From NCBI GenBank assembly GCA_017514235.1, contig JAFWKK010000072.1, forward strand, positions 1 through 64,000: a stretch of DNA of 64,000 nucleotides, in the 5' to 3' direction. The stretch is from Kiritimatiellia bacterium (lineage in GTDB: Bacteria > Verrucomicrobiota > Kiritimatiellia > RFP12 > UBA1067). Position numbers and translations under genes: made by a program. This document shows positions 1 to 7,517 of this stretch, piece after piece; the first letter of the stretch is position 1, and each line of letters starts with the position of its first letter. Under the pieces are notes generated by a model. The model made no database searches, was not told the origin of the DNA, and was given only the letters and a program-made list of their open reading frames with translations.

Positions 1-2
1 CG

Positions 3-299
3 CCGCTTTACGGCGCGGAAGGATACCTGAGCGTCGTCAGCCTCATGCGGAAGAGTTTCCCGGATGTGCAGTGGAAGCTTGTCGACATGGTGGCGGACGA
101 GAAGACGGTCGCCGTCCAGTGGGAATGCTCCGGCACGTTCAACGGCGAAGCGCCGTTCGCGGGCATCCAGCCGAACGGACGCCGCTTCTCGACCACGGTC
201 ATGAACTTCTACTCGTTCGATGCCGATGGCAAAATCTGCAAGGACGTCGCCGCAACCGGCATCGCGGGAATCCTGCAAGGCATTGGCGCGCTTCCATGA
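3..299 (+). CDS. SnoaL-like / ester cyclase family protein (5' end outside window)
   Basis: Only the last 98 residues are inside the window; the reading frame is open to the left edge. The visible part has the beta-rich second half of the SnoaL/NTF2-like fold, with VAVQWECSGTFNGE, a hydrophobic pocket stretch (FAGIQPNGRRFSTTVMNFYS) and a closing FDADGKICK strand. These proteins are small cone-shaped cyclases, isomerases or binding proteins with no fixed substrate, so no reaction is assigned. The stop overlaps the ATG of a truncated transporter reading frame (ATGA), which shows that the two were once translationally coupled. Confidence 0.7.
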   Translation, partial: PLYGAEGYLSVVSLMRKSFPDVQWKLVDMVADEKTVAVQWECSGTFNGEAPFAGIQPNGRRFSTTVMNFYSFDADGKICKDVAATGIAGILQGIGALP

Positions 300-460
300 G
301 AGCCATGCTTTATGCATTTCTGGCGGCGGTTTTCTACACCATCAACATCCCGGCATCAAAGGTGCTTCTGCGGGACGGGGGGGCACACACTCCCACAGGC
401 ATCCCTCCGCCGAACTGGAGCGAGGACTTGTCGATCATGATCATAACAGGGATACAATGA
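296..460 (+). pseudogene. Truncated EamA/DMT-type transporter remnant
   Basis: The ATG at 296 overlaps the stop of the preceding gene. The first 25 residues (MRAMLYAFLAAVFYTINIPA, then SKVLL) are a good first membrane helix of a drug/metabolite transporter of the EamA type, in which this helix and an SKxLL turn are typical. After that the frame runs into a Pro/Gly-rich non-membrane tail and stops after 54 residues, whereas the family has about 300 residues and ten helices. I read it as the 5' end of a transporter whose remainder was deleted. A real short membrane peptide cannot be excluded. Confidence 0.5.
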
Positions 461-461
461 T

Positions 462-905
462 ATGAAGAGAAGAGAATTTATCAGGGGCGTCTGCTCGGTC
501 GCAGGCGCAGCGATGCTCACGGGATGCGTTTCCTGTGGCGTGGCAGACCGGCAAAACATGGAGCAAGGAGAGAAAAACATGTTCGTGGTAAGAATCGCCG
601 AAATCGAGGTTCATCCCGAATGGCTGGAGGCATATCTCACCGCCGCCGGGACGGTCGGTGCCGAATCGGTCGCGAAGGAACCGGGCGTAATCTGCATCTT
701 CCCGATGCAGAAGAAGGAGTCGCCGACATCCATCCGCATCGTGGAGATCTACCGCAGCGAAGAGGCGTACAAGGCACACCTCGCGACGCCGCACTTCCGC
801 AAATACAAAGAGGGCACGCCGCACATGATCAAGTCGCTCGAACTCGTTCCGATGCGTCCGCTCGATGCAGAGCACATGAACCTCATCTTCAAAAAGGAGC
901 GATGA
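462..905 (+). CDS. Exported antibiotic-biosynthesis-monooxygenase (YgiN-like) protein
   Basis: The 147-residue product starts with KRREFI followed by a hydrophobic stretch ending in LTGCVSC, which fits a Tat-type or lipoprotein signal with a possible lipobox Cys near residue 22. From about residue 40 it has the dimeric ABM ferredoxin-like fold: FVVRIAEIEVHPEWLEAYL, a central EPGVICIFPM strand, and YRSEEAYKAHLATPHFRKY near the end, the usual family signature. Members include quinol monooxygenases and heme-degrading or stress proteins; the substrate is not predictable. It lies just before the decarboxylase-cupin gene and probably shares its transcript. Confidence 0.75.
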   Translation: MKRREFIRGVCSVAGAAMLTGCVSCGVADRQNMEQGEKNMFVVRIAEIEVHPEWLEAYLTAAGTVGAESVAKEPGVICIFPMQKKESPTSIRIVEIYRSEEAYKAHLATPHFRKYKEGTPHMIKSLELVPMRPLDAEHMNLIFKKER

Positions 906-909
906 ACAA

Positions 910-1953
910 GTGAACAAGTTGATAACAGGAGGAATCGCAATGGCGATAGCAATCACGGGGAACGCCGCCGAACTGACGGCAAAGGAAAACGCGATCGTCG
1001 ATATCGGCGCGGCGGCTGCGCGTGGCGAGCAAGACAAGCTCGGAGCGGCGTTCAAGGCAGGGTTCGACGCGGGGCTCACGCTCAACGAGGCGAAAGAACT
1101 TGTCGGTCAACTCTACGCCTACTGCGGCTTCCCGCGTGCGCTCAATGCGGCGGGAACGTTGATGAAGGTCGCTGGAGACGTCAAGCCAACGGAAGGCCCC
1201 GCGGCGAATATGCCGCGCGGCTCGCTCGGCGAACAAGCCCTACCGGTCTGGACGGCGAATCAGACGAAGCTGTGCGGCGGACCGGTCAAGGGCGCGCTCT
1301 TCGACTTCCATCCGCAGCTCGACGAATACCTGAAGACGCATCTTTTCGGCGACATCTTCGCGCGCGACATCCTCGACTGGCGGACGCGCGAAATCGTCAC
1401 GATTGCCGCGCTCGCGGCACGTCCCGAGACGGAGCCGCAGATGAAGGCGCACATCGCCATCGGAAAGAACAACGGCGTCACCGACGCGCAGGCGGCGGAG
1501 ATCGTGCGGCGCGTGCAGCTGCCGCGCAATCCCGCCGATCTGCCGCACGACTGGTCGCCGATTCCCGCGGGCGAGCCGAACACGGCGTACGCCAAATACT
1601 TCATCGGCAACAGCTACCTCCACAAGCTGACGCTCGACCAGGTGCCGGCGTTCGGCGTCACGTTCGAGCCGGGCTGCCGCAACAACTGGCACGTCCACCA
1701 CGCGAAGACGGGCGGAGGACAGATGCTCATCGTCACGGCGGGCGAGGGGTTCTATCAGGAGTGGGGCAAGCCGGCGCGTCGTCTCAAGAAAGGCGACACC
1801 GTCAACATCCCGGCGAACGTCAAGCACTGGCATGGCGCCGCACCCGATTCATGGTTCCAGCACATCGCGCTCGAAGTGCCCGGCACGGAACAGTCCAACG
1901 AATGGTGCGAACCCGTGGACGACAAGGCATACGCCGAGGCGACATCCCGATAG
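910..1953 (+). CDS. Carboxymuconolactone decarboxylase-like / cupin fusion protein
   Basis: A GTG start at 910 is chosen because AAGGAG lies 8 bases upstream; the ATG at 902 gives only three codons. A short hydrophobic N-terminus (MAIAITGNAA) suggests export. Residues about 25-90 and 130-200 form two carboxymuconolactone-decarboxylase/AhpD-like helical units (second: DWRTREIVTIAALAA ... MKAHIAIGKNNGV). Residues about 245-330 form a cupin with metal-ligand motifs HVHH (about 261-264) and KHWHGA (about 304-309). The CxxC of AhpD-type peroxidases is absent in the second unit. Such fusions are common beside flavin reductases in gut anaerobes, but the substrate is unknown. Confidence 0.8.
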   Translation: MNKLITGGIAMAIAITGNAAELTAKENAIVDIGAAAARGEQDKLGAAFKAGFDAGLTLNEAKELVGQLYAYCGFPRALNAAGTLMKVAGDVKPTEGPAANMPRGSLGEQALPVWTANQTKLCGGPVKGALFDFHPQLDEYLKTHLFGDIFARDILDWRTREIVTIAALAARPETEPQMKAHIAIGKNNGVTDAQAAEIVRRVQLPRNPADLPHDWSPIPAGEPNTAYAKYFIGNSYLHKLTLDQVPAFGVTFEPGCRNNWHVHHAKTGGGQMLIVTAGEGFYQEWGKPARRLKKGDTVNIPANVKHWHGAAPDSWFQHIALEVPGTEQSNEWCEPVDDKAYAEATSR

Positions 1954-2028
1954 CTGGGCAAGAGAATCAAATGACCTTTTTTCGGCAGGAACGCAATGTA
2001 ATGCCATAAGGCAGGAAGGAAAACGAAA

Positions 2029-2586
2029 ATGAAAAAGAACCTTGGAAAGAAAAACTGGATGTTCCCGATGCCGGTCTTGATGATCGGCACGTATGGCGAA
2101 GACGGAACGCCTGACGTGATGAACGCCGCATGGGGCGGGATCACGCTCGAGGATGAGATCACGATCTGCATCGACACCGGCCATAAGACATGGGCGAACA
2201 TCGCCTCGCGCAAGGCGTTCACCGTAGCCTTTGGCACGGCGAATGCCGTTAAGGCCTGCGATTACCTTGGAATCGCAAGCGGCAACAAGACGCCCGGCAA
2301 GGTGACGAAGAGCGGTCTCACCGTGACGAAGAGCAAGTTCGTCGATGCGCCCATCGTCAATGAGCTGCCGCTCGTCCTCGAATGCGAACTCGTTTCGATG
2401 AACGAAGAGAACTGCAACGTGGTGGGAAAGATTGTAAACTGCGCCGTCGAAGAGTCCGCCATGACGGACGGCAAGCCTGACGCGGACAAGATGAGGCCCA
2501 TTTGCTTCGATACCTGCCAGCATGTCTATCGCCTCATGGGCGAGACCGTCGCCAAGGCTTTCTCCTGCGGCAAGGAGTTGATGTGA
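2029..2586 (+). CDS. Flavin reductase (flavoredoxin) family protein
   Basis: The product of 185 residues has the split-barrel FMN-binding fold of flavoredoxins. It opens with KKNWMFPMPVLMIGTYGEDG, has the conserved TPDVMNAAWGG and a T-rich dimer strand, and keeps LECELVSM near residue 120. The domain fills the whole protein and the length is normal. AAGGAAGG precedes the ATG. Flavoredoxins bind FMN and pass electrons between NAD(P)H-dependent partners and redox proteins. The next gene and two further genes downstream are also flavodoxin-like, so a shared cytoplasmic electron-transfer role is likely, but this is inference from context. Confidence 0.85.
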   Translation: MKKNLGKKNWMFPMPVLMIGTYGEDGTPDVMNAAWGGITLEDEITICIDTGHKTWANIASRKAFTVAFGTANAVKACDYLGIASGNKTPGKVTKSGLTVTKSKFVDAPIVNELPLVLECELVSMNEENCNVVGKIVNCAVEESAMTDGKPDADKMRPICFDTCQHVYRLMGETVAKAFSCGKELM

Positions 2587-2727
2587 TTTGCGGCATAGCG
2601 AATGCGAAATGATGGTGTTAACGGCAGAGGAAACCATGAAAAAGAGGATGGCTGGAATCGATCTTTACGGTTAAAGCAAGAAATCATCGCGTGAAACATA
2701 AAGACACTTAACAGGAAGAACAAAACC

Positions 2728-3273
2728 ATGAAGAAAGTAGTGATCATATCAGCCAGCCCGCGCAAGGGCGGCAACAGCGACATCCTCTGCGACGAGTTCG
2801 CAAAGGGCGCAAGGGAAGCTGGACACGAGGTGGAGAAAATCCGTCTCGCCGAAAAGAATGTCGGCTATTGCACGGGCTGCTATGCCTGCCAGAAGCTCCA
2901 CGAATGCGTCCAGAAGGACGACGCCAACGAGCTTGTCGAGAAGATGCTCTCGGCGGACGTCATCGTTCTCGCGACGCCCGTCTATTTCTACTCGATGGAC
3001 GCGCAGCTCAAGGCGCTCATCGACCGCACGGTTTCGCGCTGGGACGACTTCGGACGTTTCAAGGGCACGGAGTTCTGGCACATCGTCACCGCCGCGGACA
3101 CGAACCACGACATGATGAACGCAACTCTTGAGGGGTTGCGCGGCTTCATGCGCGACTGCATGGAAGGCAGCATCGAGCGCGGCGTGATCTATGGCACTGG
3201 CGCATACGAGAAAGGCGAGGTCAAAAAACTCCCCGCCATGCGCGAAGCGTACGAGGCCGGGCTGAACGCTTGA
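2728..3273 (+). CDS. NADPH-dependent FMN reductase / iron-sulfur flavoprotein family
   Basis: The N-terminus KKVVIISASPRKGGNSDIL is the FMN-phosphate loop (SxRxxGNS type) of flavodoxin-like reductases. YCTGCYACQKLHECVQKDD at about residues 49-67 carries a compact four-cysteine cluster as in iron-sulfur flavoproteins such as Isf, and ATPVYFYSMDAQLKALIDR is the second flavin-contact loop. The length of 181 residues is typical. It probably reduces quinones, nitro compounds or metals with FMN; the cysteines may hold a [4Fe-4S] cluster. It follows the flavoredoxin gene after a gap of about 140 bases with no convincing gene. Confidence 0.85.
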   Translation: MKKVVIISASPRKGGNSDILCDEFAKGAREAGHEVEKIRLAEKNVGYCTGCYACQKLHECVQKDDANELVEKMLSADVIVLATPVYFYSMDAQLKALIDRTVSRWDDFGRFKGTEFWHIVTAADTNHDMMNATLEGLRGFMRDCMEGSIERGVIYGTGAYEKGEVKKLPAMREAYEAGLNA

Positions 3274-3280
3274 CACGCGT

Positions 3281-3502
3281 ATGACTATTATCTCTGCGCT
3301 CTCTGTCCCTCCTCGCCTCAGCGTGAGATATAACATGGCACGGGAAATCGAACGGTGCAATCGGCGAGCATCACGGCATCCAGAGCTTTCCGGCTACGAT
3401 CTCGTTGCCATCTTCCCGGTTGGCTACGCCGACCCGGCGGCAAAGCCCGCGCCTCTGCACGCGCTCCGCAAGAGAGTTTCCGAGATTTTAAGGGAACTCT
3501 GA
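3281..3502 (+). pseudogene. C-terminal remnant of a nitroreductase-like gene
   Basis: The last 37 residues (GYDLVAIFPVGYADPAAKPA, then PLHALRKRVSEIL) match the conserved end of FMN-dependent nitroreductases, where a VAxFPVGY strand is followed by a Pro-rich PLHxxRK tail. Nothing resembling the first 150 residues of that family lies upstream: the frame opens with an unrelated Ser/Arg-rich stretch directly after the preceding flavoprotein gene. It is therefore read as a 3' fragment left by a deletion. The assignment rests on the tail motif alone. Confidence 0.45.
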
Positions 3503-3621
3503 ACCACGAGGAAAGTGTTTTCAAAGCAGCGCACTGCTCGCACCGTCGGGAAATGCTATAATACGTGCAGTTTCGAATCGATAGTCAGTTTTCGGAACGA
3601 AAGCTTTCTGAGGCAACGCGC

Positions 3622-3759
3622 ATGACCATATTCATCATAGGCGCCGGATTCACCGGCATGCAACTGGCAAAGATGCTTGTGCTGGAGCGCAACAAAGTCG
3701 TGCTCATAGACAATGACGCCGAGAGAGTGCGCAATGCAAGCGATGTGACACCAAGGTGA
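3622..3759 (+). pseudogene. Truncated TrkA-N (RCK) NAD-binding domain fragment
   Basis: This 45-residue frame begins MTIFIIGAGFTGMQLAKMLV, a clear GxGxxG Rossmann start, and reaches the acidic end of beta-strand 2 (VVLIDND), the NAD-ribose contact of TrkA/RCK potassium-channel regulators. It then stops, whereas the domain alone needs about 120 residues and TrkA about 450. An extended -10 element (TGCTATAAT at 3554-3562) remains upstream. The break lies directly before the CsoR promoter, so a deletion or insertion probably brought the metal-resistance pair here. Confidence 0.6.
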
Positions 3760-3773
3760 AGATTCACCGTCGC

Positions 3774-3802
3774 TTGCATACCCTACGGGGGTATGGTATA
3801 AT
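3774..3802 (+). promoter_or_regulatory. csoR promoter with CsoR-type operator
   Basis: TTGCAT (3774-3779) and TATAAT (3797-3802) are 17 bases apart. Between them lies a perfect dyad, ATACCC-TACGG-GGGTAT (3778-3794), the GC-tract palindrome known for CsoR/RcnR-family repressors. Repressor bound there would block the -10/-35 spacer. The next gene encodes a CsoR protein, so autoregulation is expected. Confidence 0.85.
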
Positions 3803-3833
3803 ATGCCGCCGTTGGGACATAAGAGGACAAGAG

Positions 3834-4112
3834 ATGAAAAAATGCATTGAAGACGTGACTTCGCTCCAGCTGAGGCTGAAGAAGATCATCGGACAGCTGA
3901 CTGGCGTCCAGAAGATGCTCGCGGAGGACATCCCCTGCGAGGACATCCTTACGCAGCTCAACGCGGCGAACGGAGCGCTCCACCGCCTGTCATTCATCGT
4001 CCTCGACGGACACCTGCGCCATTGCGTGCGCGAGGGCATCGAAACGGGCAACGCCGACGAGACGATCGAATCGTTCGCCGAGGCCCTTGAAAATTTCTCG
4101 AAGATGGCGTAA
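3834..4112 (+). CDS. csoR: CsoR-family metal-sensing transcriptional repressor
   Basis: The ATG at 3834 is chosen because the promoter lies at 3774-3802, making upstream starts in the same frame impossible. The 92-residue all-helical protein has LRLKKIIGQLTGVQKML (helix 1) and Cys35, His60 and Cys64, which match in spacing the Cu(I)-binding Cys-His-Cys triad of CsoR. Family members bind DNA as tetramers without a helix-turn-helix and release it when Cu(I) or, in relatives, Ni(II), persulfide or formaldehyde is sensed. The triad favours copper. It is followed after 14 bases by a permease gene, the likely target. Confidence 0.88.
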   Translation: MKKCIEDVTSLQLRLKKIIGQLTGVQKMLAEDIPCEDILTQLNAANGALHRLSFIVLDGHLRHCVREGIETGNADETIESFAEALENFSKMA

Positions 4113-4126
4113 GCGAGATTCGCGAC

Positions 4127-5128
4127 ATGAAAGACATATTGATTGCTTTTGTCCATGTATTCGCCATGATGGCGCCATGGCTCGTCTTTGGTTTTCTTAT
4201 GGCGGGAATCATCGCCGTCTGGATTCCGCGCAACTTGGTCAACCGCATGATGGGCGGGCGCTCCGGTTTCGGCGGCATCCTACGCGCTGTCGCAATCGGC
4301 GTGCCGCTTCCGATCTGCTCGTGCGGCGTGCTGCCGATTGCAACCGGGTTGCGCAAGCACGGCGCGGGGAAAGGTCCGACCGCCGCCCTTCTCATATCCA
4401 CGCCGCAGACGGGCATCGATTCCATCCTTGCCACCTATGCCCTGCTTGGACCTGTCTTTGCCGTGGCGCGTCCCATCGCCGCCGCGCTTACGGGCGTCGT
4501 GGGCGGGGCCGTGGTATCGGCAGTTGGCGGGGAAGATGCGGCGGCCGTGGCCGTCGAGGAGGAATCCGCCGGAGCGCGGGGGATAAGGGCGATATTCTGG
4601 CAGGCGTACAGACGGCTTCTCGGATCAGTCGCAAAGCCGCTTGCGGCAGGTCTTGCCGTTTCCGCGCTTGTCACGGTGCTTGTGCCCGAGAACTTTTTCA
4701 CGGACGTATTCCGCGACAGCGATTGGATCGCGATGCCGGTGATGGCTCTTGTCGGCTTCCCGATGTACGTCTGCTCGACGGCGTCGATTCCGATCGCCGC
4801 GTCGCTTGTCGCCAAGGGCGTCTCGCCCGGAGCGGCGTTCGTGTTTCTGATGGTCGGGCCCGCGATGAACGCGATGTCACTCACGACCGTCGCCGCCCTC
4901 GTCGGACGGAAGGCCGCCGCCGCGTACGTCGCAGTGATAATAGCCGGCGCAATCCTCTGCGGCATCGCAATCAACCTGCTCCCCAATGCGCTACCCGCGT
5001 CCGCCACGATCGCCACCGCCGGCCATTCGCTTTCCATCGTACACTGGATTTGCGCCGCGTTACTCGCCGTGATGATGGTTTACAACCTGGTGCGCCCTCT
5101 GAGGATGGGACATGGCAAGCAACATTGA
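4127..5128 (+). CDS. SO_0444/ArsP-type (DUF318) metal efflux permease
   Basis: This 333-residue membrane protein has about eight hydrophobic helices in two halves, the layout of the DUF318 permeases. GVPLPICSCGVLPIATGLR at about residues 63-81 carries the conserved CSC motif. STPQTGIDSI (first half) and FPMYVCSTASIPIAASLV (second half) are the paired helix motifs. An acidic/alanine linker separates the halves near residue 145. Relatives export Cu/Zn or organoarsenicals. Placement under a CsoR operator suggests metal, probably copper, export. A short relic of the same gene family lies at 59.2-59.35 kb. Confidence 0.85.
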   Translation: MKDILIAFVHVFAMMAPWLVFGFLMAGIIAVWIPRNLVNRMMGGRSGFGGILRAVAIGVPLPICSCGVLPIATGLRKHGAGKGPTAALLISTPQTGIDSILATYALLGPVFAVARPIAAALTGVVGGAVVSAVGGEDAAAVAVEEESAGARGIRAIFWQAYRRLLGSVAKPLAAGLAVSALVTVLVPENFFTDVFRDSDWIAMPVMALVGFPMYVCSTASIPIAASLVAKGVSPGAAFVFLMVGPAMNAMSLTTVAALVGRKAAAAYVAVIIAGAILCGIAINLLPNALPASATIATAGHSLSIVHWICAALLAVMMVYNLVRPLRMGHGKQH

Positions 5129-5153
5129 CATTCTTAAAAAAGGAGAAAACGAA

Positions 5154-5786
5154 ATGAAGCTGATACTGACACTAGCCGTCGCAGTTGCCGTCATCCTCGC
5201 CTGCGCAGTGGCGGGATGCAAGATATTTGGCAGGCGAGACACGAAGGCGACGATTCCGCTGACGGTGAACCCGCACGGGAAGATGGCAATCGTGTACTAC
5301 TCGCAGTCGCAGGTGCAAAACACGGCGCTCATCGCGAAGTGGATTCAAAAACAAGTTGGCGGTGACCTTTTTCCGCTGGAAATGGTCGAGCCGTATCCAG
5401 AACCATACAGGGAGACGCTGAAGATCGCCGGAAAGCACCACGAGGAAGGTACGCGTCCGCAACTGAAAGGCATTCCCGACCTGGCCGGATATGACATCGT
5501 GTTTCTCGGTTCACCCATATGGTACGGCACCTACGCACCGCCTGTGGCGACGTTCCTCGGCGCATGCAAGCTATCCGGAAAGACGCTTGCGCCATTTTGC
5601 ACGCATGGCGGCGGTGGCGCGGGGCATTTTCTCGCCGACGTTCGCAAGACGTGTCCCGACGCAAAGGTGCTTGACGGCTTGACGATTCGCGGATCCAACC
5701 AGATAGAGCGCCGCCTTGGCATGGGCGTCACATCTCATCATACCGAAGACGACGTGGTGGAATGGCTGAATCGGATTTTCAAGTGA
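5154..5786 (+). CDS. Membrane-anchored flavodoxin-like protein
   Basis: The ATG at 5154 follows AAAAAAGGAG at good spacing. Residues 1-22 form one hydrophobic signal-anchor ending in VAGCK, a possible lipobox, so the domain probably faces the periplasm. Residues about 44-205 are a flavodoxin fold: AIVYYSQSQVQNTALIA is the phosphate loop, FLGSPIWYGTYAPPV the isoalloxazine loop, and FCTHGGGGAGH the third contact. The length of about 150 for the domain is normal. It follows the permease closely and probably shares its transcript. Its redox partner is unknown. Confidence 0.8.
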   Translation: MKLILTLAVAVAVILACAVAGCKIFGRRDTKATIPLTVNPHGKMAIVYYSQSQVQNTALIAKWIQKQVGGDLFPLEMVEPYPEPYRETLKIAGKHHEEGTRPQLKGIPDLAGYDIVFLGSPIWYGTYAPPVATFLGACKLSGKTLAPFCTHGGGGAGHFLADVRKTCPDAKVLDGLTIRGSNQIERRLGMGVTSHHTEDDVVEWLNRIFK

Positions 5787-5806
5787 ACTTCAAAAGGAGA
5801 ACCAAA

Positions 5807-6490
5807 ATGACAGGCAACAAACCGTTTGCGATGTTTTTCAACGCCGGCCCGCGCAAGGGCTGGAACACGCACAAGATGCTTGAAGCGGCCAGGGCCGGAG
5901 CGGAAGAGGCGGGCGCCGTCACGGAACTCGTCAATCTCTACGACATCAAGTTCCCCGGCTGCAAGAGCTGCTTCGCCTGCAAGCTCAAGAACGCCAAAAC
6001 CGATGGCGTGTGCGCCATCCGCGACGATTTACGCCCGATTCTCGAACGGGTGCGACAGGCGGACGTGCTTGTTCTCGGTTCGCCGATCTACTTCGGCTAC
6101 CCTACTGGCGTTTACCGCGCCTTCCTGGAGCGCCTCGCCTTCCCAGTGTACAGCTACCACTACGAGAACGGGCAGCCCCTCGTTTGCCGCGACAAGGTGA
6201 TTGAGACGGCAAGCATCTTCACGATGAACATTCCTGAAAAGTGGTTGGACGAGTGGAAATATCCGCAGGTTCTCGAATCGAACACGCAGACGCTCAAGAC
6301 CGTCTTCGGCGCATCCGAATCAATTTACGCCTGCGACACCTACCAGTTCGCAGACTACTCGCGATACGACGTGACCCTCTTTGACGAGGCTGCGAAACGC
6401 GCCCATCACGACGCGCATTTCCCTATTGACCTCGCCAACGCCCGGGCCCTCGGCAAACGGCTCGTTGAAAAAGCCTTGACTCACATTTGA
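5807..6490 (+). CDS. Flavodoxin-like NAD(P)H-dependent FMN oxidoreductase
   Basis: The ATG at 5807 lies after AAAAGGAG. The 227-residue protein opens with FAMFFNAGPRKGWNTHKML (phosphate loop), carries a CKSCFACK cysteine pair near residue 50, and has VLVLGSPIYFGYPTGVYRAF (flavin loop). This is the same family as the protein at 2728-3273 but with a longer C-terminal part. It probably reduces a small molecule or an electron carrier with FMN. Its 3' end overlaps the convergent LysR gene by 10 bases. Confidence 0.82.
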   Translation: MTGNKPFAMFFNAGPRKGWNTHKMLEAARAGAEEAGAVTELVNLYDIKFPGCKSCFACKLKNAKTDGVCAIRDDLRPILERVRQADVLVLGSPIYFGYPTGVYRAFLERLAFPVYSYHYENGQPLVCRDKVIETASIFTMNIPEKWLDEWKYPQVLESNTQTLKTVFGASESIYACDTYQFADYSRYDVTLFDEAAKRAHHDAHFPIDLANARALGKRLVEKALTHI

Positions 6491-7374
6491 CGACCTGACG
6501 CCATGTTGCGGACGGTTTCGACAAGGGCGGCGACGGCCGGGGAAAGTGCGGCGTTCTTGCGCCAGGCGAGATAGACGTCGCTGACGAGGGCGGGCGAGAA
6601 CGGGCGGAACGCGACGCTGGCGGCGAACTCCTGCGGCACCACGCCGTCGATGCAGACCGCCGCGCCAAGCCCAGCCTCTACGAACATCGCCGCATTGTAG
6701 AAAAGATTGTAGGTCGCCACCACGTCAAGGCGCGAATACGGAAACCCAAGCCATCCGGAGATGAATTCACGCACCATAGCCTGGCGCGAACTGACGAGGG
6801 GAATTCCCCTTGTGTCCGACGGGGCAATGCGCTTCTTCACGGCAAGCGGAGAATCGGAAGCGACGAGAAGACCCCAGCGATGCGTGTGCGGGAGCGTCAA
6901 GTAGTCCAAACCCTCGTAGCGACCCGGCCCCACGAGCAAGGCGAGATCGTGGACGCCCTCGCGCAGATGCATGAGGATGTCCTCGCCGTTACCGGAAGAG
7001 ATGGAGAACCGAAGGCGCGGATTGTCGCGGGCGAGCTGCGTGGCGGCGCGTGCGACGAAGCGGAACGCCGGCGTCTCGCCGGCCCCTATCGAAACCGTTC
7101 CCTCAAGCTCTGCGCCTCCGTTCGCCTTCACCTCCGACTCGATGCGCTCGGCAAAATCAACTAGATCGTCCGCGCGCCGCTTCAGTACAAGTCCCTTCTC
7201 GGTCAGTTCGATTCCCCGTGGCCCACGCTCGAAGAGTTTTTGCCCGAGTTCATCCTCAAGGGAGGCGAGCTGGGTGGAGAGCGCAGGCTGCGAGAGGTGA
7301 AGCCGCGCGGCGGCCTTAGTGATGTTGCCTTCCTCGGCAACGGCGATGAAGTATCTGAGTATTCGGATGTCCAT
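6481..7374 (-). CDS. LysR-family transcriptional regulator
   Basis: The ATG at 7374 (MDIRILRYF) is chosen: it fits the family N-terminus exactly and lies only 7 bases after the -10 element, so the 12 extra codons upstream could not be transcribed. Residues 1-60 are the winged helix (FIAVAEEGNITKAAARLHLS, then QPALSTQL). Residues about 90-295 are the periplasmic-binding-protein-like effector domain, with LEGTVSIGAGETPAF at its start. The length of 297 is typical. It is divergent from the exported hydrolase at 7518, and a T-N11-A box lies between them, so it probably controls that gene. Confidence 0.9.
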   Translation of the reverse strand: MDIRILRYFIAVAEEGNITKAAARLHLSQPALSTQLASLEDELGQKLFERGPRGIELTEKGLVLKRRADDLVDFAERIESEVKANGGAELEGTVSIGAGETPAFRFVARAATQLARDNPRLRFSISSGNGEDILMHLREGVHDLALLVGPGRYEGLDYLTLPHTHRWGLLVASDSPLAVKKRIAPSDTRGIPLVSSRQAMVREFISGWLGFPYSRLDVVATYNLFYNAAMFVEAGLGAAVCIDGVVPQEFAASVAFRPFSPALVSDVYLAWRKNAALSPAVAALVETVRNMASGRQM

Positions 7375-7381
7375 GGCGCAT

Positions 7382-7390
7382 AATATACCA
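7382..7390 (-). promoter_or_regulatory. Extended -10 of the lysR gene (leaderless start)
   Basis: On the minus strand TGGTATATT ends 7 bases before the ATG at 7374. Transcription would begin at or within two bases of the start codon, so the message has no room for a ribosome binding site. Confidence 0.6.
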
Positions 7391-7399
7391 CATTCAGAC

Positions 7400-7414
7400 A
7401 TAAGTTTCAATTAT
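7400..7414. promoter_or_regulatory. Candidate LysR box
   Basis: ATAA-N7-TTAT is a perfect dyad of the T-N11-A type recognised by LysR proteins. It lies between the divergent lysR and hydrolase promoters, 24 bases upstream of the hydrolase -35. Confidence 0.5.
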
Positions 7415-7437
7415 GACTTTACATATAAAATATGTAT

Positions 7438-7466
7438 TTGTTATTTCTTACACGGCGGGCTACAAT
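7438..7466 (+). promoter_or_regulatory. Promoter of the exported hydrolase
   Basis: TTGTTA (7438-7443) and TACAAT (7461-7466) are separated by 17 bases. The start codon lies about 45 bases downstream of the predicted start site. Confidence 0.6.
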
Positions 7467-7517
7467 ATCCGCGTATTCTTTTCAAGCAGAAAAAGGCAAG
7501 CGCAAAGGAGAAACGAA

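Noticed and set aside
2636-2674. 12-residue ORF (MKKRMAGIDLYG) with a GAGG before it
   Set aside because: Too short to support; probably chance in a gap between two flavoprotein genes.
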